Source of the DNA: an uncultured Eubacteriales bacterium
GTDB taxonomy: Bacteria; Bacillota; Clostridia; Oscillospirales; Oscillospiraceae
Reading direction: 5' to 3'
Assembly (NCBI GenBank): GCA_900548615.1
Contig: URKW01000107.1
Coordinates: 1 to 6,515, forward strand
DNA length: 6,515 nucleotides
Part shown: in pieces, positions 1 to 5,623 of the stretch
Position numbering within the stretch: the first letter of the stretch is position 1
Layout of the letters: each line of letters starts with the position of its first letter
Program-made: the position numbers and the translations under genes
The notes under the pieces: generated by a model
Told to the model about the DNA's origin: nothing
What the model saw: only the letters and a program-made list of their open reading frames with translations
Database searches by the model: none

Positions 1-6
1 GGGTTT

Positions 7-32
7 CCCGGAGGGGCTTGCGCCCCTCCGGG
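7..32. other. GC-rich 11-bp hairpin
   Basis: Bases 7-17 (CCCGGAGGGGC) are perfectly complementary to 22-32 around a TTGC loop. No T tract follows on either strand, so I do not call it an intrinsic terminator. On the minus strand it lies just past the terminator of the putative small RNA. It could be a back-up stop, an RNA-stabilising stem or an intergenic palindrome related to those at the right end of the window, one of which (6362-6390) has the same TTGC loop. Confidence 0.6.
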
Positions 33-40
33 GACGGGCG

Positions 41-80
41 AAAAACAAAAACGCTGTGCAGGACATAGCCTACACAGCGT
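41..80 (-). terminator. Intrinsic terminator of the small RNA
   Basis: The stem pairs 51-58 (ACGCTGTG) with 73-80 and, after a 1x1 mismatch, AGG with CCT around a six-base loop. On the minus strand it is followed directly by TTTTGTTTTT (complement of 41-50), the classic form of a Rho-independent terminator. The plus strand has no T tract after the stem, so it acts leftward only. Confidence 0.8.
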
Positions 81-271
81 AGAAGAGATGATCTTCCTGA
101 TGCAACACAAGCACGTGGGAAAAACGGCAAACCACCCCCTTGCGTAAAGGAGGAAAATGTCGTATAATATCCCATGCGGTGCGACCGTAAGGTCATTGTG
201 TAGGTGGGGCTAACACCTGCTCAGGTATGTGGGTGCGCCAACACCCACATACCGCCGCATTTTTGTTTTTC
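41..271 (-). ncRNA. Probable structured small RNA, independently transcribed (raiA-type possible, unverified)
   Basis: No protein gene is convincing here, but on the minus strand a strong promoter (278-306) predicts a start near 271 and an intrinsic terminator ends the transcript near 41, giving about 230 nt. Stems seen directly: a 5' hairpin pairing 242-253 with 224-235 (12 bp); 221-225 with 96-100 and 218-220 with 102-104 as a closing helix, sharing two bases with the 5' hairpin; 202-206 with 214-218; ACACAA/TTGTGT at 196-201 with 105-110; a GACC/GGTC hairpin at 184-195; GCAC/GTGC at 179-182 with 111-114, then 171-174 with 116-119; and 147-153 with 135-141. The last stem has one pair that is G-U only on the minus strand. 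Such a multibranched fold is unlike the rod of 6S RNA. RNase P, tmRNA and SRP signatures were not seen. Size, clostridial host and own promoter and terminator would suit the raiA noncoding RNA, but I cannot confirm this without a covariance-model search. Confidence 0.6.
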
Positions 272-277
272 AACCAA

Positions 278-306
278 ATTATAGCAAGTCTCATGACACT
301 TTGCAA
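278..306 (-). promoter_or_regulatory. Sigma-A-type promoter for the small RNA
   Basis: Read on the minus strand: -35 TTGCAA (301-306), a 17-base spacer and a perfect -10 TATAAT (278-283). The predicted start is near 271, just before the 5' hairpin of the RNA. No alternative gene lies downstream on this strand within the window. The -35/-10 boxes, the spacer length and the flanking bases match those of the promoter at 1290-1318. Confidence 0.75.
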
Positions 307-383
307 GGCCTTTTGCGGAAAATGTCAAAATTTCACGTTGCCCCGCCATACGCGGTGGAGCAGCGAACCATGCATAGAATCGT

Positions 384-422
384 AAAAACAAAGGAGTCGG
401 TAAGTCCGACTCCTTTGTTTTT
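384..422. terminator. Bidirectional intrinsic terminator
   Basis: AAAAACAAAGGAGTCGG (384-400) is perfectly complementary to 406-422 around a five-base loop, a 17-bp arm ending in A/T tracts on both sides, so it can stop transcription in either direction. On the minus strand it lies 18 bases past the stop of the zinc-ribbon membrane protein and should be its terminator. The stretch between it and the small-RNA promoter (307-383) holds no gene or structure that I recognise. Confidence 0.85.
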
Positions 423-439
423 CGCGTATCAACAAATCC

Positions 440-1240
440 TTACTGCCCCGCGCCGCCGTTATTCGCGGCCGCTCCGGTATTCTGGACGGGCTTGCCGCAA
501 TAGGGGCAGAACTTGGTGTAGGCAGGCAGCTCCTTTCCGCAGTCGCTGCACTTCACGGTCTGGGACAGCTTACTGCCGCAGGTGGGGCAGAAAACGGCGT
601 TGCGGTCACTGCACACAGCGCCGCAGGAGGGGCACTTGCGTGCCTGCGCGGCGGCAGGCTTGACCGCAGCGGCTGCCGCTGCCTTTCCGGCCTCGCTGAC
701 CGTTGTGCCGGCGCTCTGCAGCTTTTGATCCGCAGAGGAAAACGCCGCGTCAGGCGCCTTTTTCAGCAGCAGGATACCCAGCACCGCCAGGATCAGATTG
801 ATGATGGGCGCGCCCTTCAGGAAGAAAACGGAGGTGATCCAGCCGTCGCTCTCGGAGCTGACGATGGCGTTTCCGATGACCACAACCAGGATCACCAGAA
901 CGGACAGCACAGCGGGGATCACAAAGCCCGCCATTTTCACCGGCGTATCCTTCTTCTTGTAAGCCTGATAGAGACTGCGGCCGGTCAAGACAACAGCAAC
1001 AAGGGACAGCACCAGCAAAATGTAGATGATGATGGAGATCAGCGTATACAGGAAATTAGAATCGCTGCCGGCATAATTTGCCAGCGTGCTCATCAGCTTT
1101 CCCACGCGCCACAGGGACGCGCTGCCGCTGGCCAGATATACATCCATCCCAAGCCATGCGGGGAACAGCAGGTCGATCGCAATGATCAGTTCAAAAATCG
1201 CCGCAGCAAGCAGCTTTGTGGTGGAATGCGTTTGTTTCAT
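440..1240 (-). CDS. Zinc-ribbon membrane protein of unknown function
   Basis: A 266-residue protein. The ATG at 1238-1240 has a good site (AGAGGAG, five bases upstream); an in-frame GTG at 1256-1258 would add six residues but puts that site inside the gene. Hydrophobic segments at about 9-30, 62-86, 102-125 and 143-160 suggest four membrane helices. An Ala/Lys/Gln-rich linker (about 165-200) leads to two zinc ribbons: C203-x2-C206 with C218-x2-C221, and C231-x2-C234 with C245-x2-C248. The tail is Gly/Ala/Asn rich. Double zinc ribbons joined to membrane helices are common in Firmicutes and rarely have a known job; the ribbons may be structural or bind protein or nucleic acid at the cytoplasmic face. 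It appears monocistronic, with its own promoter (1290-1318) and terminator (384-422). No function can be assigned from sequence. Confidence 0.88.
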   Translation of the reverse strand: MKQTHSTTKLLAAAIFELIIAIDLLFPAWLGMDVYLASGSASLWRVGKLMSTLANYAGSDSNFLYTLISIIIYILLVLSLVAVVLTGRSLYQAYKKKDTPVKMAGFVIPAVLSVLVILVVVIGNAIVSSESDGWITSVFFLKGAPIINLILAVLGILLLKKAPDAAFSSADQKLQSAGTTVSEAGKAAAAAAVKPAAAQARKCPSCGAVCSDRNAVFCPTCGSKLSQTVKCSDCGKELPAYTKFCPYCGKPVQNTGAAANNGGAGQ

Positions 1241-1289
1241 AATGACTCCTCTCTTCACGCAAAATTTTCACTTCGCCGTGTCTTGTAAA

Positions 1290-1318
1290 ATTATAGCAAT
1301 CTTTATCACGATTTGCAA
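1290..1318 (-). promoter_or_regulatory. Sigma-A-type promoter for the zinc-ribbon membrane protein
   Basis: Minus-strand -35 TTGCAA (1313-1318), 17-base spacer, -10 TATAAT (1290-1295). The predicted start near 1283 gives a leader of about 43 bases ending in the AGAGGAG site. The boxes and close flanks (CCTTGCAAA and TTGCTATAATTT) are the same as at the small-RNA promoter 1 kb away. Confidence 0.75.
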
Positions 1319-1356
1319 GGAATTTCGTAAGAATATTGACGTTCAACCGAAATGAG

Positions 1357-1382
1357 AAAAGGCGCTCTCCTTGAAGAGCGCC
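1357..1382 (-). terminator. Intrinsic terminator of the symporter gene
   Basis: GGCGCTCT (1361-1368) pairs perfectly with 1375-1382 around a six-base loop. On the minus strand the stem is followed by TTTT (complement of 1357-1360). It lies 27 bases beyond the symporter stop codon. Confidence 0.8.
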
Positions 1383-1409
1383 CTCTCCCATAATACAGTA
1401 AGAAGAGGA

Positions 1410-2660
1410 TCACATGGTTTCGCCGTTCTGTTTGCCGTGGAGCTTCTTCTGCAGCCAATCCTTGCCGTCCACATAGCGGGACACGATGAAGGACACCACA
1501 TAGTCGCCGGCGGCATTGACCATGGTGGCAGGGGGATCCACCAGATTGCCGATGGCCAGTGCGATGGGATAGGCGATAGCCAGCTGGTCGGGGAAGAAGA
1601 TGGTGCAGACCACCAGCTCACCGGTGCCGCCGCCGCCGGGGATGCCGCTCATGGCAACGGAGGAGAACACCGCCACAATGATAGCCAGAATGGCCTTATC
1701 GGTGGAGAAGTCCATGCCGAACACGCTGAACAGGAAGGCCACCTTGATAATGGCGGACATGGCGGAGCCGTCCATATGCATCGTAGCGCCCATAGGCAGT
1801 ACGATATCGGTCACGTCCTTGCTGATGCCGGTCTCCTCCGCTACCTCCATGTTGGTGGGGATGGTGGCCACGCTGGAGCAGGTGCCGAAGGACACCGCCG
1901 CCGGGCGGAACAGCTTGGAGAACATGATCTTCGCGCCGCCCTTGCCGCCGCCGAAGCGGGCATAAATGGGGAAGAAGATGAACATATAGGCAAAGCTCAT
2001 GACGTAATAGATCACCAGCGTGCGGCTGTAGTCGCGGATCAGCTCGGGGCCGTAGGTGGCCACCAGATTGGCAAAGAAGCCGAAGAAGCCGATGGGCGCG
2101 TAGTAGGTGATGAGCTTCACGGTCTTCATGATGCAGTTGGTGATATCCTCCAGGAACTGGGCTGTCTTGGTCTCCGGACCGCCGTTCATCTGCACGCCAA
2201 AGCCGAACAGGACGGCCGCCACGATCAGGGGCAGGATAGCCCGGCGGCTCAGCAGCTCGGTAAAGTCAGGCTTGGTAAAGAAGTTGACGATCATATCGCC
2301 GAAGCCCAGCGCCTCGCCGACTTCGCCCTCCACGATGGTATAGCTGCCGTCCACCAGCGGGAAGATGCGGCAGACAATGTACATCAGCACGCCGGCGATG
2401 GCGGCGGTGACAAGGAAGGTGGCAACGGTCACGCCCATGATCTTACCGGCCCGCTTGACGCTTTTCATATTGGCGATGGCGGAGCTGATGGAGCAGAACA
2501 CCATCGGCACCACCACGCAGAACATCATGTTGATAAACACGGTGCCCAGGAATTCGATTTTCTTACCGAAGGATGGCGCAAAAGCGCCCACAAGGCAGCC
2601 GGCAATAATGCCGGTCAGCATACACAGGATAAACCAGTAGTTTTTCAGAAAATTCTTCAT
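1410..2660 (-). CDS. Cation:dicarboxylate/amino-acid symporter, DAACS (SDF) family
   Basis: A 416-residue inner-membrane secondary transporter, full length for the GltPh/DctA/SstT family. It imports a small amino or organic acid driven by Na+ or H+. Family landmarks in order: the HP1 loop (258-269, FGTCSSVATIPT), the helix 7 motif HMDGSA (295-300, family NMDGT), the HP2 tip SGIPGGGGTG (338-347), and helix 8 with D375, N382 and D386. Matched to GltPh, the arginine that holds the substrate side-chain carboxylate (R397) is Ala378, the HP1 arginine (R276) is Cys261, and the cation-site Asn310 is His295. D375 (GltPh D394, amino-group ligand) and D386 (D405, sodium site) remain. A neutral amino acid or another substrate is therefore more likely than glutamate or aspartate; that step is inference. 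The start has a perfect AGGAGG six bases upstream. The gene has its own promoter (2702-2729) and terminator (1357-1382). The AraC-type regulator gene lies immediately upstream on the same strand. Confidence 0.93.
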   Translation of the reverse strand: MKNFLKNYWFILCMLTGIIAGCLVGAFAPSFGKKIEFLGTVFINMMFCVVVPMVFCSISSAIANMKSVKRAGKIMGVTVATFLVTAAIAGVLMYIVCRIFPLVDGSYTIVEGEVGEALGFGDMIVNFFTKPDFTELLSRRAILPLIVAAVLFGFGVQMNGGPETKTAQFLEDITNCIMKTVKLITYYAPIGFFGFFANLVATYGPELIRDYSRTLVIYYVMSFAYMFIFFPIYARFGGGKGGAKIMFSKLFRPAAVSFGTCSSVATIPTNMEVAEETGISKDVTDIVLPMGATMHMDGSAMSAIIKVAFLFSVFGMDFSTDKAILAIIVAVFSSVAMSGIPGGGGTGELVVCTIFFPDQLAIAYPIALAIGNLVDPPATMVNAAGDYVVSFIVSRYVDGKDWLQKKLHGKQNGETM

Positions 2661-2701
2661 GTTGATCCTCCTCGATCTCTCACACGATGGTTACTGCTAC
2701 C

Positions 2702-2729
2702 ATTATATAAGCATTTTTTCAAATGTAAA
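2702..2729 (-). promoter_or_regulatory. Sigma-A-type promoter for the symporter
   Basis: Minus-strand -35 TTTACA (2724-2729), 16-base spacer, -10 TATAAT (2702-2707). The predicted leader is about 35 bases and ends in AGGAGG. The promoter begins only about 34 bases after the regulator's stop codon, and I see no terminator between them, so read-through from the regulator gene is also possible. Confidence 0.7.
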
Positions 2730-2763
2730 TCGGAAATATTGCCTTTACATATTGCAAATCTTG

Positions 2764-3588
2764 CTATCTCTCGGAGGGCGAACGATCAAACTGCTTCTTA
2801 TAGGCTCGTGAAAAGGTGGAGTACTCCTGATAGCCGCACCGCAGCGCCGCCTCACCGGAGGGTATGCCCTGCTCCAGAAGCTGCTGGGCCAGCAGCAGCC
2901 GCTTTTCCGTCACGTAGCCGTGGATGGTGTAGCCCGTTTCGTCCCGGAACCGCCGCATCATGTGGTACTTGCTGATGTAGAACCGGGCCGCCAGCTCATC
3001 GATGGTCAGTCCCTCCGTCAGATGGGCGTTCAGGTATTGCAGCAGCGCCACCACCTTGCTGTCTCCCGCAGCGGCGCTGACGGTATCACCCGCCAGTGAA
3101 ATGCGGTTCACCTCCACCATCAGCTGGGTGAACAGCGCCCTTTGCAGCAGCGCCGCGCCGAACCCCGCCTCCTGCTGGGACTGCTCCAGCAGGCCGAACA
3201 GCTCCCTCACACGGTCGCTGCCGCCGGAGTGGTACACGTAGCGGAAATCCCGCTGGGCCTGCCGGAAGCAGGTCTCCAGATCGTCGCCGCCCCGTGACTG
3301 CTCCTGCAAAAACTCCGGCGAGATGTACAGGATAGCCCGCTCGTAGAAATCCCCCTGCTCCACAATGGGCCGGTGGATACTGCCCCGGCCCACCAGCACG
3401 TAATCCCCCGGCTGCAGGGCATACCCCTCGCCCTCGATGGCGTAGCCTGCCCGCCCCGCCAGCAGAATGATGATCTTATGAAAGGTATGGTAATGATAGG
3501 CGATCTCCTGATGCGATCCGTCGGCCAGATGAAACAGCCGGAACGGCTCGTTGAGATAGCCGCGCTTTTCATATTGTAACGGTTCCAT
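2764..3588 (-). CDS. AraC-family transcriptional regulator with N-terminal cupin
   Basis: A 274-residue DNA-binding regulator. Residues about 25-95 form a cupin-type sensing domain: the HYHTFHK stretch (32-38) carries the usual histidines, and the GYALQPGDYVLVGRGSIHRP region (55-74) is typical. Residues about 178-274 are the AraC DNA-binding domain with two helix-turn-helix units, at about 195-216 and 244-265, ending in the family's SPSE-type tail. The ATG at 3586-3588 was chosen because GGAGG lies eight bases upstream, the length fits the family, and the next in-frame ATG upstream (3616-3618) overlaps the -10 box. AraC/cupin proteins usually activate nearby uptake or catabolic genes when they bind a small molecule. 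The symporter (same strand, downstream) and the ABC importer (divergent) are both candidate targets. The ligand is not predictable from this sequence. Confidence 0.92.
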   Translation of the reverse strand: MEPLQYEKRGYLNEPFRLFHLADGSHQEIAYHYHTFHKIIILLAGRAGYAIEGEGYALQPGDYVLVGRGSIHRPIVEQGDFYERAILYISPEFLQEQSRGGDDLETCFRQAQRDFRYVYHSGGSDRVRELFGLLEQSQQEAGFGAALLQRALFTQLMVEVNRISLAGDTVSAAAGDSKVVALLQYLNAHLTEGLTIDELAARFYISKYHMMRRFRDETGYTIHGYVTEKRLLLAQQLLEQGIPSGEAALRCGYQEYSTFSRAYKKQFDRSPSER

Positions 3589-3815
3589 TGCTTTGTCCTC
3601 CGCCGCATGTTTTGCCATTATATTAGCACGCAGCAGGCAAAATGTGCAACCCTCTGTTTCTCCAGTTTCTTTCCAGTTACGGTATATGCGTATATTTATT
3701 CGTTTATGCATTTTTCGTTTTGTCGAAATCGCCGTCATTTTGTAAATTTCCCTCGTCTAAAACGGGCATTCCCACCAAAAGCGTGGGATTTTATGAAAAA
3801 ATATTCAAAAAGCAG

Positions 3816-3844
3816 TTGACTTATATGCATGTTGGGTGTATAGT
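3816..3844 (+). promoter_or_regulatory. Sigma-A-type promoter of the amino-acid ABC operon
   Basis: -35 TTGACT (3816-3821), 17-base spacer, -10 TATAGT (3839-3844). The predicted start near 3851 gives a leader of about 98 bases before the ATG at 3949. Confidence 0.75.
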
Positions 3845-3858
3845 ATCCACTGTCAACA

Positions 3859-3916
3859 GAAGTTGTCCGCAAGGCAACTTTCCTCCGACTTTGGAATTAG
3901 GAAGGCCGGAGCGGAG
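3859..3916 (+). promoter_or_regulatory. Structured leader of the ABC operon
   Basis: Two hairpins lie in the leader. The first pairs GAAGTTG (3859-3865) and CC with GG and CAACTTT (3875-3881), with one bulged base and a GCAA tetraloop. The second pairs CTCCG (3883-3887) with CGGAG (3907-3911, or the copy at 3912-3916), with an inner CTTT/AAGG pairing. There is no T tract, and I recognise no riboswitch or T-box signature. It may stabilise the mRNA or control translation. Confidence 0.4.
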
Positions 3917-3948
3917 CAAACACAGTTTATTGAAAGGAAATGAAAAAG

Positions 3949-4788
3949 ATGAAAAAGTTTCTCGCATTGATGCTGGCCATGCTGATGGCGCTGAGCCTGG
4001 TGGCCTGCGGCGGCGGTAATAACGCCGCTGACGACAACAACGCAAACGACGGCGACGACGCCGCCATGACCAAGCTGGTGCTGGGCACCAGCGCTGACTA
4101 CGCTCCCTTTGAGTTTATGTATCCCGACGAGAGCGGCGAGATGGTTTACGGCGGCATCGACGTGTCCGTGGCCCAGTACATCGCTGACGAGATGGGCGTG
4201 GAGCTGCAGGTGGAGAACATGGGCTTCGATTACCTGCTGACCTCTCTGGATAAGGGCGACTTCGATATCGTGCTGGCCGCTATGGAGGCCACTCCCGACC
4301 GTCTGGAAAACGCCGACTTCTCCGATCCCTACTACACTGACGTTCCTCCCGCCATTCTGGTAAAGGCCGACAAGGCTGACCAGTACAAGACGCTGGCCGA
4401 CTTCAACGGCAAGTCCATCGGCGCTCAGACCGCCACCACCAAGCTGGATATGGTCAATGAGATGGAAGGCGTCAACCCCGTGGCGCTGCAGTCCGTGCTG
4501 GATCTGGTGAACGAGCTGGTGTATGACAAGGTGGACGCCATTCTGGTGGACGGCGGCGTGGCCAAGCAGTATGCGGAAGCCAACCCCGATCTGGTCATCG
4601 CCGATGCTTCCGCTGAGCTGGGCGAGCCTGCTCCCTACTGCGTCGCCGTGCAGAAGGGCGACCCCAAGGGCCTGCTGCCTGCCATCAACGCTGCCATCGC
4701 CAAGATGAACGAGGCCAACATGCTGGAGACCTTCATCGCCGACGCTGACAGCCTGGCTGATGTGGCCGTGGAAGTTTCCGCCAACTGA
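3949..4788 (+). CDS. Amino-acid ABC importer, lipoprotein substrate-binding protein
   Basis: A 279-residue extracytoplasmic binding protein (SBP family 3) that captures its ligand and delivers it to the permease. It starts with a lipoprotein signal peptide: MKK, a hydrophobic stretch and the lipobox LVAC, so Cys20 should be lipidated and anchored to the cell membrane. A short Gly/Asn/Asp-rich linker (21-38) follows. Domain landmarks are the TSADYAPFEF ligand-pocket start (47-56, with Y51, F54 and F56 for stacking), the family signature around GGIDVSVAQYIADEMG (68-83), and the ATPDR loop (114-118), whose arginine normally grips the ligand alpha-carboxylate. D201 probably holds the amino group. 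An ATG nine bases earlier (3940) is possible, but the AAAGGA site would then be only one base away; from 3949 it is ten. It is the first gene of the importer operon. The exact amino acid is not predictable. Confidence 0.92.
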   Translation: MKKFLALMLAMLMALSLVACGGGNNAADDNNANDGDDAAMTKLVLGTSADYAPFEFMYPDESGEMVYGGIDVSVAQYIADEMGVELQVENMGFDYLLTSLDKGDFDIVLAAMEATPDRLENADFSDPYYTDVPPAILVKADKADQYKTLADFNGKSIGAQTATTKLDMVNEMEGVNPVALQSVLDLVNELVYDKVDAILVDGGVAKQYAEANPDLVIADASAELGEPAPYCVAVQKGDPKGLLPAINAAIAKMNEANMLETFIADADSLADVAVEVSAN

Positions 4789-4826
4789 AGCGAACTTGAC
4801 TAAACTACCTACCTTACCTACCTGAC

Positions 4827-4867
4827 GCGAGGTGCAAAGCCGCGAAAACACGGCTTTGCACTTTCGC
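4827..4867 (+). promoter_or_regulatory. Intercistronic hairpin between binding protein and permease genes
   Basis: GTGCAAAGCCG (4832-4842) pairs perfectly with 4851-4861 around an eight-base loop, and GCGA/TCGC (4827-4830 with 4864-4867) extends the stem. Only three T follow, so it is a weak or partial terminator at most. In binding-protein operons such stems commonly protect the upstream message and lower downstream expression. It ends 24 bases before the permease start. Confidence 0.7.
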
Positions 4868-4891
4868 GCACTACGAAAGGAGACTGACGCC

Positions 4892-5623
4892 ATGTGGTGG
4901 AGCAGCCTGTTTGAAAACATGCGCCCGTCCGATTTTTTCAATTTTTCCTTCTTCCCCAAGTACGGCACCGCCTTTGTCCGCGGCATCGAATATACGCTGC
5001 TGCTGGCGGTGGTTTCCGTGCTGCTGGCGGTGGTTCCCGCCCTGCTGCTGGCGCTGATGCGCCTGAGCAAGAATAAGCCCATCAAGTGGCTGGCGGGCGC
5101 GTATATCGCAGTGTTCCGCTCTACCCCTATGCTGGTGCAGCTGTCCATTATCTATTACGGCCTGTTCTACGCCATTTCCCTGCCCCGTATCACGCTGTTC
5201 GGCTTTGTGGATATCAGCCGGTTCATCCCCGGCGTGGTAGCGCTGGCGCTGAACAGCTCCGCCTACGTGGCCGAGATCTTCCGCGCCGGTATTCTGGCGG
5301 TGGACAAGGGCCAGACCGAGGCCGCCCGTTCGCTGGGTCTCAGCTCGTGGCAGTCCATGCGTCTGGTGGTGCTGCCTCAGGCCATCAAGAACGTACTGCC
5401 CGCACTGGCCAACGAGATCGTTACCATGGTGAAGGAATCCTCCATCTGCTCTGTGCTGGGCATGGCGGAGATGATGTTCGCCGCCAAGACCATTGCTGGT
5501 TCCACCGGTATTTCCCTGGCGCCCTATACGATGGCGGCGCTGGTGTATTTCTGCATCAACTACCCGGCCTCCAAGGCAATCGAGGCCATCGAAAGGAGAA
5601 TGCGTCGTGGCGACAAGCAATAA
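4892..5623 (+). CDS. Amino-acid ABC importer, permease
   Basis: A 243-residue inner-membrane subunit of the HisM/GlnP-type polar amino-acid family, which usually works as a dimer with the ATPase. Membrane helices are predicted around 33-56, 66-95, 112-133, 162-180 (weak) and 205-225. FRSTPMLVQL (75-84) is the family hallmark at the start of the transport domain. The EAA loop that docks on the ATPase spans about 128-177, with E143-A144-A145 and G149, and KESS (181-184) replaces the usual KDTS. I chose the ATG at 4892 because AAAGGAG stands nine bases upstream; an in-frame ATG at 4832 lies inside the intercistronic hairpin. The last 17 bases overlap the ATPase gene. The operon has a single permease gene, so a homodimer is likely. 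Confidence 0.94.
   Translation: MWWSSLFENMRPSDFFNFSFFPKYGTAFVRGIEYTLLLAVVSVLLAVVPALLLALMRLSKNKPIKWLAGAYIAVFRSTPMLVQLSIIYYGLFYAISLPRITLFGFVDISRFIPGVVALALNSSAYVAEIFRAGILAVDKGQTEAARSLGLSSWQSMRLVVLPQAIKNVLPALANEIVTMVKESSICSVLGMAEMMFAAKTIAGSTGISLAPYTMAALVYFCINYPASKAIEAIERRMRRGDKQ

Larger units (their letters stand above)
3589..3948. promoter_or_regulatory. Divergent intergenic region between regulator and ABC importer
   Basis: A 360-base A+T-rich region without a protein gene. On the minus strand, 3617-3622 is a perfect -10 (TATAAT) for the AraC-type gene with a predicted leader of about 20 bases. No good -35 stands 16-18 bases upstream; the nearest TTGCAC is 21 bases away, as expected for a promoter that needs an activator. 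An inverted repeat TCCCAC/GTGGGA (3770-3775 and 3783-3788) lies about 28 bases upstream of the importer -35 and could be an operator. A second weak inverted repeat, GTTGAC/GTCAAC (3815-3820 and 3852-3857), brackets the importer promoter. The part 3650-3765 shows nothing that I recognise. Confidence 0.55.

Noticed and set aside
140..168. Plus-strand promoter-like TTGCGT-N17-TATAAT
   Set aside because: The -10 is perfect but the -35 matches only three of six bases, and it lies inside the structured RNA. It would give only a ~90-nt transcript with no gene. Chance is likely, although a short antisense RNA cannot be excluded.
224..270. Plus-strand terminator-like hairpin with T tract
   Set aside because: The 12-bp hairpin is separated from the T tract by seven non-T bases (254-260), and no plus-strand promoter stands before the structured region. 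It is better explained as the 5' hairpin of the minus-strand RNA.
229..663. 144-codon plus-strand reading frame
   Set aside because: It runs through the small-RNA promoter and a strong terminator and then antisense into the zinc-ribbon gene. It is Arg/Cys rich, lacks a ribosome binding site and has no recognisable domain.
1256..1258. GTG as start of the zinc-ribbon protein
   Set aside because: It adds only six residues and would leave the AGAGGAG site inside the gene; the ATG at 1238-1240 is correctly spaced from that site.
1371..2975. 534-codon plus-strand reading frame
   Set aside because: It is the antisense shadow of the symporter gene: His/Gly/Asp-rich low-complexity composition, start inside a terminator hairpin, no ribosome binding site.
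3616..3738. Longer N-terminus of the AraC-type regulator (starts at 3738 or 3618)
   Set aside because: The extra residues do not resemble the family, no ribosome binding site precedes either start, and the -10 box of the gene overlaps the one at 3616-3618.
3853..5148. 431-codon minus-strand reading frame
   Set aside because: It is antisense to the binding-protein and permease genes, His/Gln/Val rich, without domain or ribosome binding site. The minus frames at 4871-5662 and 5556-6311 are rejected on the same grounds.
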